15,140 nt of DNA from CAYYNP01 sp964472545 (lineage in GTDB: Bacteria > Planctomycetota > Planctomycetia > Pirellulales > Thermoguttaceae), in contig CAYYNP010000244.1 in the NCBI GenBank assembly GCA_964472545.1, forward strand, positions 1-15,140, written 5' to 3'. This document shows positions 6,836 to 14,591 of this stretch, piece by piece (position 1 is the stretch's first letter; the number at the start of each line of letters is the position of its first letter). The notes under the pieces are model-generated. The model was not told where the DNA came from. It saw only the letters and a program-made list of their open reading frames with translations, and did not search any database. The position numbers and the translations under genes were made by a program.

Positions 6836-7915
6836 TCAACGGCCAAGGGGTTGCCATTCCTTCCCGGTCTTCCAGACCCATTCACCCTTCGTGTTGAGGT
6901 ACCCGGCGCCGTTGCGCGTGACGACCAAGGCGAGACCATTCCGGAAGTCGGAAGCCCTCGTCATTCCTGCGACAGGAAAAGCCAGATGGCCTTCCGTGTC
7001 AATGTATCCCACCGCTGTCTCACGCCGACCTTCAGATTCGATCCAGTAGCGAACCGCGGCTAATCCGTTGGAGAAATCACTCGCACGCTCGAACCTGGGT
7101 TCGATGGCAAAATCCCCTGTCTTGTCGATGAAACCCCACGGTCCGCCCCGGAGTTCGGCAACACAAGCCAGTCCGTTCGAGAAGTAACCTATCTTCGCAA
7201 ACGTCTTCTCGAACGCCCGTGTCCCATCCCGCTTGATGAAGATTCCATGCCCTTTGTAGAGGACCCCTGCCAGGCCTTCCGCGAACCCGCAACCGAGCGT
7301 AGCCTCCGGGTCCAATTCCAGGACCATGTTGCCTTTGCGGTCGAGATAGCCCCACCTCCCTGCTCGACGTACCGGTGCCAATCCCTCTGAGTAGTCTAGC
7401 ATCATTTCGTATTCCGGCTTCACGACAACGCGACCTCGTAGATCGAGGATGCCCCACTTCCCATTCTGCCGAACTGGCAGGAGCCCATCGCACACGCACC
7501 CGTAGAACGCGTCCGTTTCGAAACCGGCTGCAACTTCCCCTTGCCTGTTCAGGACTTTCACATCGCCCTCCGCCGTCCGAGTCTTGTATAGGCCGCCTCC
7601 GATTGATGCGACAAGCTTTGCGCCCGTGGCTCCCGGAAGCCGAGTCACAGAGAGCCGGTCTTGATGCAGTTGAATGCTGAACCAGTCTGCGCCCTTCCGT
7701 GCCATGACGACGTTGCCGGGCGGGATGATGAACATCTTGTCGTATACCGGCTCGAGCAGAACGTTGCCCTCTTGGTCGATCACTCCAAACGCTCCATCTT
7801 CGCAGATCTCGAACAGCGGCAGAGGGTTGTCCTTGCCCTGCTCTTGCCCGGAACTGACGGAGGACCACGCGCAAATGCTCCATCCCAAGAGCGTTACTTT
7901 CGCGAGCGTACTCAT
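6836..7915 (-). CDS. Secreted WG-repeat protein
   Basis: This is a protein of 359 residues. The N-terminus (Met-Ser-Thr-Leu-Ala-Lys, then VTLLGWSICAWSSV) looks like a signal peptide, so export is likely. The body consists of WG (KWG) repeats: GVIDQEGNVLLEPVYD, WGILDLRGRVVVKPEYE, WGYLDRKGNMVLE, WGFIDKTGDFAIEPRFE, GYIDTEGHLAF and GYLNTKGEW, with linkers of the form YSEGLAPV, FSNGLACV, FSNGLAAV and FRNGLALV. Such repeats form beta-rich folds usually thought to bind proteins or ligands; no catalytic residues are evident. ATG at 7915 is chosen over the frame open to 8026 because a signal peptide follows and GAGGGG lies about 8 bases upstream. The gene follows the esterase gene by 61 bp on the same strand, so co-transcription is possible. 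By eye its codons are less GC-rich than those of its neighbours. Confidence 0.88.
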   Translation of the reverse strand: MSTLAKVTLLGWSICAWSSVSSGQEQGKDNPLPLFEICEDGAFGVIDQEGNVLLEPVYDKMFIIPPGNVVMARKGADWFSIQLHQDRLSVTRLPGATGAKLVASIGGGLYKTRTAEGDVKVLNRQGEVAAGFETDAFYGCVCDGLLPVRQNGKWGILDLRGRVVVKPEYEMMLDYSEGLAPVRRAGRWGYLDRKGNMVLELDPEATLGCGFAEGLAGVLYKGHGIFIKRDGTRAFEKTFAKIGYFSNGLACVAELRGGPWGFIDKTGDFAIEPRFERASDFSNGLAAVRYWIESEGRRETAVGYIDTEGHLAFPVAGMTRASDFRNGLALVVTRNGAGYLNTKGEWVWKTGKEWQPLGR

Positions 7916-7976
7916 TCTATTCCCCTCTGAGGCCACAAGTAACTCCGGCAAGAGATCGTCCCGGGGCACCGGCTTG

Positions 7977-9260
7977 CTACCTTCCGAAATGCCGATCCGC
8001 AAAGCCCATATACTGCTGCCAATCATAATCCGTCACGTCGTGCCCGCCGGTGCGGATGTGGTAGCCGATGCGGCCGGCGGACGGCTGGTCGACCTCGGGC
8101 ATCTTCTCGGCCGGTAGCCCGTCGGTGCCCATTAGCCGATAGACCGGATCGGCGCCCTTGGCGGAGAGGAACTCGCCGCGGGGGTCGGCCCAGCGGTCTT
8201 GCTCGGCACTGGCCACGTAGACGGGCCGCGGGGCCATCAGGGCGATCAGCATGTGTTGATCGATGGGCAACTCGCCTTCGCGATCGTTGTACTTCTTGAA
8301 GTTGCCGCAGAACCAGTGCGGGAACGAGGTGTTGATCCGCCGGACCGTCTCGCCAAAGCAGCGCCGGCTCAGCGCGGCCCCGCCGCAGCCGGAGTTGTTC
8401 GAGATCACCAACGCGAAGCGCGGATCGCTGGCCCCGGCCCAGAGCGACGTCTTCCCCAGCCGGGAATGTCCCAACACGGCCACGTGGCGATGGTCGATGC
8501 CCTTGTCCGTCTCGAAGTAGTCCATCGCCCGGCTCAGTCCCCAGGCCCAGGCGGAGATGGTTGCCCACTGGTCCGGCCGTGGGCGGGTTTGGCCTTCCTC
8601 GTAGAAGAGCGGATGGACGCCGTTTTGGAACTCGTCGTGGAAGTCGGGATCGATATCGCCGCAATAAATCGTCGCCAGGCCGAAGCCGCGGGCGAGGATT
8701 TTTTCGACCGGCCATCGCCGCGACGCCACGCCACGCGATTTCTCGGTCGCCCGATTGTCCACGATGCCGTACGAATTGTTGCTCCGCATCCAGCGATCCG
8801 AAAGCGTGATGCCCGGGTCGTCGCAGATGGTGTGATTGCCGTAGAAGTTCAGCCCCACGAACGTCGGCACCGGCTTCTTCGCGGCGTTGGGCAGATAGAG
8901 CAGGATGTCCATCGACGGCCCGTCGTCGTCCGCCGTGAAGTGAACCGTGATCTGCTTCCGCGTGGCCTTGCCGCCGAGTGCGTCGGACGTGGAGGTTACC
9001 TTGAACCGCAGTCCCTCCGGCCGCGGCGGGGCGATGCCGAACATCTGGGTCTGAAACAGCCGGAAGATCTCCGCACGGCGGCGCGGCCAGGTGTCGGCGG
9101 TCACCGCCCGGCCGTCGTTGTCGACCAACGGATCCGGCAGCGTGTAGTCCGGCACTTTGCTCTCGTCGTAGTTGGTCCCCGGCCGTTGGGGCTCGGCAAC
9201 GCAGAGCGCCGCTGTCGTCAGTGCCAAGATCATGCCGAATAAAGCGATCGAGCGGTTCAT
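7977..9260 (-). CDS. Secreted CE15-like glucuronoyl / acetylxylan-type esterase
   Basis: This is an alpha/beta-hydrolase of 427 residues with a signal peptide (MNRSIALFGMILALTTAALC, likely cut near residue 22). The nucleophile motif GHSRLGK places the catalytic serine at 266, in the GxSRxG context of carbohydrate esterase family 15. Other family-like stretches are NNSGCGGAALSRR (288-300), FPHWFCGNF (313-321), APRPVYVASA (343-352) and the probable catalytic histidine at 407 in GGHDVTDYDW. CE15 enzymes cleave esters between glucuronic acid on xylan and lignin alcohols; related planctomycete proteins are often annotated as acetylxylan esterases. Action would be periplasmic or extracellular. The ATG at 9260 is preceded by GGAG about 10 bases upstream. 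A secreted glycosidase-like protein lies two genes upstream, suggesting a polysaccharide role. Substrate not certain. Confidence 0.87.
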   Translation of the reverse strand: MNRSIALFGMILALTTAALCVAEPQRPGTNYDESKVPDYTLPDPLVDNDGRAVTADTWPRRRAEIFRLFQTQMFGIAPPRPEGLRFKVTSTSDALGGKATRKQITVHFTADDDGPSMDILLYLPNAAKKPVPTFVGLNFYGNHTICDDPGITLSDRWMRSNNSYGIVDNRATEKSRGVASRRWPVEKILARGFGLATIYCGDIDPDFHDEFQNGVHPLFYEEGQTRPRPDQWATISAWAWGLSRAMDYFETDKGIDHRHVAVLGHSRLGKTSLWAGASDPRFALVISNNSGCGGAALSRRCFGETVRRINTSFPHWFCGNFKKYNDREGELPIDQHMLIALMAPRPVYVASAEQDRWADPRGEFLSAKGADPVYRLMGTDGLPAEKMPEVDQPSAGRIGYHIRTGGHDVTDYDWQQYMGFADRHFGR

Positions 9261-9361
9261 TGGGACGTCACTCCATAGTGAAGGATGTGCGATAGGGACC
9301 GGGCACAGCGGCTGGGCCGCGCCGACAACGAGGGTCTCACGAAACGGCCCGCCACGCCCGT

Positions 9362-9390
9362 ACCATAACTCGCCCAGCGTTCTGGTGCAA
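9362..9390 (-). promoter_or_regulatory. Candidate promoter for the esterase gene
   Basis: On the minus strand TTGCAC (9385-9390) and TATGGT (9362-9367) are 17 bases apart, about 100 bases upstream of the esterase start. The boxes match the sigma-70 consensus only in part. If real, the esterase and WG-repeat genes could be transcribed independently of the Fe-S gene. Confidence 0.3.
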
Positions 9391-9410
9391 CGATTCCGTA
9401 AGTGTGGGCC

Positions 9411-10331
9411 TCAGGAACTCGAGCTGTCCCCGTTTGGGCCGGCCGGACAAACACAGAGGCACCTCCCGCAATAGGGCGTCAGGCCGTTGTATCGTTTCAC
9501 GCGTTCTTGCCAGGGGTCCATCTCCGCTTTGTAACGCAAGAGTTCCTCGGCGGTGGGCTCGGTCTTCGGCATCGGGACGTCTCGGTAGCCGCCGGTGCAT
9601 TTCAGCATGCCGCTGCAGCCCCAGCGACACTTCCAGCCCACCAGCTTGCCGTACTCCACGCTCTTGCCGCCGAGTTGGATGCGTACGACGTCGTCGAGTT
9701 CACGGGGTATCGCGCCGGTCGGGCAGGCCCGGGCACATTGGAATCCGCACGCCTGAGGATCACAAAGTCGGACGTCCTGCATCGCGTCGCCCCGAAGCGG
9801 GGCGTTGGTGACGATGCTGGTCAGCTTCTGCCGGGTGCCGAACTCCGGCGTTATCAGCATCGTGTGCCAGCCGATCCGCCCCAACCCGCAGGCCACGGCA
9901 ATGTGCTTGTGGGAGGCGTCGCCGGGGCCGCCGGGATACTCCGGCGTCGGTTTCAACAGGTGCGGGATATTGGCCGGAAACGGGTACGCCCGATAGCCGC
10001 GGCGCTCCAGGAACTTGGCTCCCCGATAGGCCAGCCGATCGAGCTGCGGATTGATCAACGTCAAGGTGAACAACTGATAGGAGTGATAGGACGCCGGCAC
10101 GCTGTGCTCACGGACACTGCGGGCGATCAGGTCGCAGCTTGCCTGATTGATCGACAGGCCGATCGATATCATGCTCCGAGCGTCCGGGAGATAGCGTCGG
10201 GGTCTCATGACGTCGGGAGCCCCCTGCATCCACTCCGCCGGGCCGAACCCCACGAGGTCCGCGCCTTCGGCCGTGAGGTGTTCCCTCAGTTCCGCGGTCA
10301 ATTGCCGATCGGCGCGATTCAACTGCGACAT
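9411..10331 (-). CDS. 4Fe-4S protein distantly related to epoxyqueuosine reductase (COG1600-like)
   Basis: This is a soluble protein of 306 residues with no signal peptide. The N-terminal half (VGFGPAEWM near 27-35, then GLGRIGWHTMLITPEFG at 149-165) resembles the reductase-like region of QueG-type proteins. Cysteines at 190, 195, 199 and 203 (ending CARACPTGAI) form one cluster site. Those at 288, 291, 293 and 295 (CGRCLCVCP) form a second, so two [4Fe-4S] clusters are likely. Three further cysteines at 235, 239 and 245 are not part of the usual ferredoxin pattern. The spacing in the first site is wider than the common CxxCxxCxxxCP. The start ATG at 10331 has GAGG 5-6 bases upstream. I would not call it queG: the arrangement differs and no tRNA-modification gene is nearby. 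An electron-transfer or reductase role is the safe statement. Confidence 0.8.
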   Translation of the reverse strand: MSQLNRADRQLTAELREHLTAEGADLVGFGPAEWMQGAPDVMRPRRYLPDARSMISIGLSINQASCDLIARSVREHSVPASYHSYQLFTLTLINPQLDRLAYRGAKFLERRGYRAYPFPANIPHLLKPTPEYPGGPGDASHKHIAVACGLGRIGWHTMLITPEFGTRQKLTSIVTNAPLRGDAMQDVRLCDPQACGFQCARACPTGAIPRELDDVVRIQLGGKSVEYGKLVGWKCRWGCSGMLKCTGGYRDVPMPKTEPTAEELLRYKAEMDPWQERVKRYNGLTPYCGRCLCVCPAGPNGDSSSS

Positions 10332-10604
10332 CCTGACCTCGTTTCTGCAAAGCGGTGGTCTGCCCTTCGCCGACGCGTTGCTCGGAGAGGCAATCGAGCG
10401 GGCCGTCGGCTACCACGATGGATCACCTGGCAGACCAAACCGTCGGCAACGGGGCGTAACGGCCGAGGCACGCAATGAATCTACCGGATGTCGACCCGGC
10501 GGTCAACGAAACAGATCGTTCTGATCCCTCTGGTGAAAGCCGAGAATCCGAAGCGGAGTCACTCGACGGGCGCGCTTCGCGAGCGGGGTCCGTGCCAAGG
10601 TGGT

Positions 10605-13334
10605 CTACCGCGTTGCCACGAACGGGTAGTTCAATACGCGCGAGCCGTCCATCTCGGCGGCGCGGAGGCGGAGCGATTTGCCGATCAGCTCCTGGCCGTT
10701 GGGTAGGCGATAGATGCGGACGTCGGCGCCGCGGGCGAGACCGATGATTTGGGTCTTCGACGGGCGGCGGCCGGGGACGAACAACTGGCAGCGGAAGTTG
10801 ACGATCGAGTCGGTCGAGTTGACCAGCCGTTGCCGGACCTCGAGTTCGCCCTGCGAATTCAGCCGCGAGATGACCTCCACGGTGACGTTACCCAGCCCTA
10901 CGTCCATTTGGCGATAGACGCTGAAGCGGTCGAGCCGTTCGCCGTTGATTTGGAAGTCGACGCGAATCTTGTGGCGGCCGCTGGCGGCGGTGAAGGGAAA
11001 CGCGATTTGGAAGTCCTGCTGCAGCGCTTCGCCGGCGGCCAGGTGGAAGGCAATGCGTGAAGGCGTAACCTGCCAGACTTCCGGCAAGATCAACTCCGCC
11101 TCGCCGCCGAGGCCTCGGCCGTACGTGTTCTCGAAGTTCACGGCGTTGGGGTGCGGCCGGCCGAAGATGCTGGGGATCTGTTTGCGCTCGATCGACACAC
11201 CCATCCGCCAGAGAGCGATCGACTCGCTAAGCCCGGTGACGAACGTGGGCAGCCGGCCGACGCGGATCACCTGGCGATGATCCTGCTGCTGCGGCGTCTC
11301 GCTGCGGCCCCAAATGTCGATCCGCCGCACGTCTTCGCCCAGGTAGATCACTTCCTCGGTGGGCTGCTCGTTCCAAACGACCATCACCGCTTTGCCGTCG
11401 CGGGAGAAGATATGGTTGGGGCTTCCGCCGGGCAACTGGATGCTGCCGATGTAGGTCGATCCGCTGAGCAGCATTGCGGCCGTGCGCCATGGCAGAAACA
11501 ACTCACCCGGCGTGCCGTCGTCGTGGATCAGTCCGTGGCCGTCGCCGAACGGGTTGGGGCAGAAGACGGCGTCGGCCCCGTGCATCTTGGCCGCCATCAT
11601 CCGCCGTACCAGATCGGCCGCCCGAACCTCGACCGGATAGACGCCGGCGGGGATCGGCTCGAGGGTGACCCAGCGGGCGAATCGTCCATGCCGTGTTTCG
11701 CCCGGCTGTGCGGTACCGTCGACGTCGAGATAGGCGGCCAACTCCTCGTGCGTCAGCGGCGGCTGGGCCGAAAAGGTCATCGCCCGCCACGGCAGGTTGC
11801 CGTCGTCGGCCGCTGGTATCGCCGCCAGCCAACTCCAGGGGATCGCTACGTTGACGTCCTGCCCTACGCGATCCAGTTCGGACTTGACCTCGGCCACCTT
11901 GGCCAGCAGGTTCGGGTGGCCGACGAAGCTGGTGTCGGTATCGTGGCCAAGCTGCCACCAATGGACTCGCGTGGCCAGCCGAGTCATGGTCGGCTCCAGC
12001 GAGGGATACCAGGTTTCCGGCTCGGGATCGAAGACGTCGGCCGCGGGCAGCGCCGCCGAAGGCCGGCCGTATTGACTCCGCAGCGGCTCGGGCGGCTCGT
12101 CGAGCAGGCCGACCAATTCGACGCCCTGGGTGCCAAGCCGCTCGGCAAATGCCAGGAGTTGCTCGATCTGTTTGGGATCGGCGTCCTCGCCGTACCAAAG
12201 TGGAAACTTCACCCAGTTGACGCCGGCCGCTGCGATCAGTTGGGCCAATTGCGGCAGCGGCATGGGACGGTTGCCGGAGGGGATCGTCCAACCGAAATCG
12301 CCGCCGGGCGGACACCGCGCCGGCTCGACCACCACCAGACTCAGCTCCCGCTGCTGAACCAGCCCCGCGTTGCCGCGTATCGTTGCCCGAACCCGATAGT
12401 AACCCGAGCCGGGGATCTCCGGCTGCCAGGTCGTCTGGCCGGACGTTTCCGGCGGCTCGGCCGAGACGTCGTCCGACGCGGAGTCCTCCGTCGCGTCGGC
12501 ATCGGGAACGTCAGCATTCGGGGCGTCGGCATTCGGCCGGTCCGTATCGGACGCATCTGTATCGGGCGCATCCGTATCGGGCGGGTCGATCTTGAAGCGC
12601 TGCTTGAGCCGCGCAAGCACGACGCCGGTAACGTCCTCCAACACGAATTCGACTTCCGGGCTGGCATCCAGCGAACCGGAGATACCACAGTGGATTTCGA
12701 CGCCGGCCGCCTCGGCGAAGAAGTTGTGGGGGTCGTTGGTGCGCAGGGCAAGCCGCGGCAGCCGCCCCAGCCAGACGTCGTCGAAGCGCACGCTCCCTTG
12801 CAGGTCCTCGCGGTCGTCCGGCTCCACGTGCAACGCAACCGACGCCGCGCGGACTTGATTGCTGCTGGGCGTAATCGGCCCGATGCGCAGCTTCTGCCAG
12901 CCGTTACTGTAGCGGACCTTCTCGGAAGAGAACGTCTCGAGCGGATGCCGGTTTTCGTCTTGCAGCGTGAGCGAGAATCGGGCCCAGTCGAATTCGAGGC
13001 CTTCGGTCTTCAGCCGGACTTCGAGCACGTAGCTGTGGCGGGCGTCGATCGGCACGGACGGCCCGAGTGCCGCCGCGGCGCCGCCGTCCATATCGAACCG
13101 CAGGCAACGCGCACCTTCGGCCGAGGGCTCCTCGACGATCTCGACCTTCACCCAACGGGGATAGCCCGGCCCTTGTTTCCGCAGCCAGCCGTCGGGCCAG
13201 GCGTTGAAGTTCCTGTCCCACGTTTCTTCAAAGCCGCAGTGGAAGATCTCGACCGCCTCGGGATACCTCGCGTGGGCATCGGACGGAGCATTCGTGCCAA
13301 CCGCTACGATACAGAATGTCAACAACACGCTCAT
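10605..13334 (-). CDS. Large secreted glycosidase-like (TIM-barrel) protein with N-terminal beta-sandwich
   Basis: This is a protein of 909 residues with a probable signal peptide (start MSVLLTFCIVAVG, likely cut near residue 22 after AHA). Residues about 30-200 look like a carbohydrate-binding-type beta-sandwich (FDMDGG, then VRFDDVWLG). Residues 252-281 are an Asp-rich repeat linker. From about 340 a glycosidase-like barrel appears: FGWTIPSGN, GVNWVKFPLW, LLDEPPEP and WWQLGHDTDTSF (459-470). It is followed by FLPWRTAAMLLSGSTYIG and VMVVWNEQP, typical of the barrel end and its C-terminal beta domain in clan GH-A-like proteins. Where active enzymes often have W-x-(L/I/G)-N-E, this one has WQLGHD, so catalysis is doubtful. 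ATG 13334 is the only usual start after an in-frame stop, with AGGGGA about 10 bases upstream. A relic of a paralogue lies at 4387-4476. Substrate unknown. Confidence 0.82.
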   Translation of the reverse strand: MSVLLTFCIVAVGTNAPSDAHARYPEAVEIFHCGFEETWDRNFNAWPDGWLRKQGPGYPRWVKVEIVEEPSAEGARCLRFDMDGGAAAALGPSVPIDARHSYVLEVRLKTEGLEFDWARFSLTLQDENRHPLETFSSEKVRYSNGWQKLRIGPITPSSNQVRAASVALHVEPDDREDLQGSVRFDDVWLGRLPRLALRTNDPHNFFAEAAGVEIHCGISGSLDASPEVEFVLEDVTGVVLARLKQRFKIDPPDTDAPDTDASDTDRPNADAPNADVPDADATEDSASDDVSAEPPETSGQTTWQPEIPGSGYYRVRATIRGNAGLVQQRELSLVVVEPARCPPGGDFGWTIPSGNRPMPLPQLAQLIAAAGVNWVKFPLWYGEDADPKQIEQLLAFAERLGTQGVELVGLLDEPPEPLRSQYGRPSAALPAADVFDPEPETWYPSLEPTMTRLATRVHWWQLGHDTDTSFVGHPNLLAKVAEVKSELDRVGQDVNVAIPWSWLAAIPAADDGNLPWRAMTFSAQPPLTHEELAAYLDVDGTAQPGETRHGRFARWVTLEPIPAGVYPVEVRAADLVRRMMAAKMHGADAVFCPNPFGDGHGLIHDDGTPGELFLPWRTAAMLLSGSTYIGSIQLPGGSPNHIFSRDGKAVMVVWNEQPTEEVIYLGEDVRRIDIWGRSETPQQQDHRQVIRVGRLPTFVTGLSESIALWRMGVSIERKQIPSIFGRPHPNAVNFENTYGRGLGGEAELILPEVWQVTPSRIAFHLAAGEALQQDFQIAFPFTAASGRHKIRVDFQINGERLDRFSVYRQMDVGLGNVTVEVISRLNSQGELEVRQRLVNSTDSIVNFRCQLFVPGRRPSKTQIIGLARGADVRIYRLPNGQELIGKSLRLRAAEMDGSRVLNYPFVATR
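12492..12581 (-). repeat. Six 15-bp in-frame repeats encoding an Asp-rich linker
   Basis: Six consecutive 15-base units encode the pentapeptides PDTDA, PDTDA, SDTDR, PNADA, PNADV and PDADA at residues 252-281. The first three and last three units form two sub-families (DTD versus NAD/DAD). The linker joins the N-terminal beta domain to the barrel. Such an array is prone to copy-number change without frameshift. Confidence 0.85.
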
Positions 13335-13503
13335 GAGCCGTAGATCCCCTACGCGAGTTCAAGGATTACGTAGACTTTATCGGCCACCCGCTGCACCTGC
13401 TCAAGGGGAAGGGAACGCCCCGTCACGACCGGCAATCGGCGCGGCGGAGTGGCCGGGATTCTGGGCTGTGCGGGGCCTGGCGTTAAAACAGGCAAGGTTC
13501 GGC

Positions 13504-13555
13504 ACGAAAACCGGCAGCCCACTAGCTCCACAGAGGGGCGGGAGCCCGTTTTCGT
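13504..13555. repeat. Imperfect palindrome
   Basis: Arms ACGAAAAC (13504-13511) and GTTTTCGT (13548-13555) pair perfectly, and after one mismatch GG pairs with CC inside. Within the loop GCTCC (13525-13529) can pair with GGAGC (13541-13545). The lack of a protein in this gap makes a dispersed palindromic element or an RNA structure possible. Confidence 0.5.
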
Positions 13556-13828
13556 TGGCCGTGCGGGATTGACTTTCCGAGGCAATCTGCGATACTGAGG
13601 CAAGTTGCTGAGGTTTCGTTCGCCCGATTGAGGCACTTACTCGCGTATCTGCAACCTCACTCGTGAGGCAGCTCTCCCGACACGCGTCTCTGACGTTGCG
13701 GTCTTGTCCGTTGCGATCGTCTAGCGTGTCGAAGTGATCCGTTCGTCTGCGGGTCAGATTCCCTATTGGATTTGAAGGCGGAGAGTCCGTCCGTGTATAG
13801 CGTTCTTGTAATGAGGTTTTCGCACTAA

Positions 13829-13834
13829 GAGAGG
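13829..13834 (+). promoter_or_regulatory. Shine-Dalgarno of the PEP-CTERM gene
   Basis: GAGAGG stands 7 bases before the ATG at 13842. The block GAGGCAATACG-ATG closely resembles GAGGCATTATC-ATG before the next gene. Confidence 0.65.
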
Positions 13835-13841
13835 CAATACG

Positions 13842-14549
13842 ATGTTCCGGTGGACGAGTTGTTTCGTGGCCTCGGCTATTCTGGGGGCGGGATTGGCGGA
13901 GGCATCGGCGATTAGCGTTGACGTCTCGGCGACAGCGAACTACCACTTCGCCGGCCAAACACCTAGCGACTTCCCGCTGCGAAGCACGCAGTATCCAAGC
14001 GGTGCCTATTACACGTTTGAAGGAGACGGCAACAATCTGGCCTGTCTGCCGCCCTTTGTGGACGTTTCGGCGTATTCCGTTGTCTCAGTTAATGCTACCG
14101 GCCAATGGGCTGGCGGTCCTCCGCCCAAGGCAACGTCGGATCCCGACGGCAACGGGAACTACGGAAGCGGCACTGGCGATGCGTACGACGACCTAGGCAT
14201 CAGTCTACTGGTTGCACACGGCGATCGTCTGGTCGGCGTGTTCTTGACGGATTCCAAACCCGATCCGGCGCGGACGCCTCCGATACTCAGTTCTGCAACC
14301 AATGACGACATGACGCACCCTATGTTGCAGCAAGCCTTCGACATCGGTGCGAACCTGGAGAACATCGCGGTCCCGGAAGGAGCCACACGGCTCTTCTTCG
14401 GTTTCCGAGACAACCACGGGTGGAACAACAACGTTGGGACTGTTACCGCCACGGTCGTCCCCGAACCGTCCGCCCTCATGTTCCTAACCACCGGTCTCAG
14501 TGCCCTCGGGCTGATCGTCTGCCGCCGGCGGAGACGGTTTCGCGGATAG
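13842..14549 (+). CDS. PEP-CTERM sorting domain protein
   Basis: This is an exported protein of 235 residues. It has a signal peptide (MFRWTSCFVASAILGAGLAE, likely cut after ASA near residue 23) and a C-terminal PEP-CTERM tripartite signal: VPEP at 206-209, a hydrophobic span to about 227, then an Arg-rich tail. Such proteins are sorted by exosortase EpsH/XrtA-type enzymes to the envelope or exopolysaccharide; no exosortase gene is in this window. The mature part has beta-rich stretches such as LGISLLVAHGDRLVGVFL and FDIGANLENIAVPEGATRLF followed by FGFRDN. These resemble the PA-IL-like galactose-binding fold seen in some PEP-CTERM proteins, but this is only a visual similarity. GAGAGG 7 bases upstream supports the start. 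The next gene follows after 42 bp on the same strand and is probably co-transcribed. Confidence 0.88.
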   Translation: MFRWTSCFVASAILGAGLAEASAISVDVSATANYHFAGQTPSDFPLRSTQYPSGAYYTFEGDGNNLACLPPFVDVSAYSVVSVNATGQWAGGPPPKATSDPDGNGNYGSGTGDAYDDLGISLLVAHGDRLVGVFLTDSKPDPARTPPILSSATNDDMTHPMLQQAFDIGANLENIAVPEGATRLFFGFRDNHGWNNNVGTVTATVVPEPSALMFLTTGLSALGLIVCRRRRRFRG

Positions 14550-14580
14550 TTGGTGAACAAACCCCAAATCCAAGTCTGAT

Positions 14581-14584
14581 GAGG
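14581..14584 (+). promoter_or_regulatory. Shine-Dalgarno of the last gene
   Basis: GAGG, in a TGATGAGG context, stands 7 bases before ATG 14592. Its spacing and flanking bases mirror the signal before the PEP-CTERM gene. Confidence 0.6.
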
Positions 14585-14591
14585 CATTATC

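Larger units (their letters stand above)
13335..13841. other. 507-bp divergent intergenic region
   Basis: This gap lies between the divergent 909-residue protein gene and the PEP-CTERM gene, so it should hold promoters for both. No frame gives a convincing protein; the 185-codon minus-strand frame is Arg/Ser-rich and unlike any family I know. Structured parts are the imperfect palindrome at 13504-13555 and a 6-base stem CCTCAC/GTGAGG at 13655-13668. No promoter boxes with good spacing were found. Confidence 0.6.

Noticed and set aside
8199..9242. 347-codon plus-strand open frame opposite the esterase gene
   Set aside because: It is an antisense shadow of a well-supported esterase with catalytic motifs in order.
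11151..13343. 730-codon open frame on the plus strand opposite the 909-residue protein gene
   Set aside because: It is rich in Arg, Gly, Val and Asp with no family resemblance and no signal or domain. It mirrors the codon bias of the real minus-strand gene, as expected in GC-rich DNA.
13401..13958. 185-codon minus-strand open frame in the divergent gap
   Set aside because: It overlaps the start of the PEP-CTERM gene, has an Arg/Ser-rich composition and lacks any family feature.
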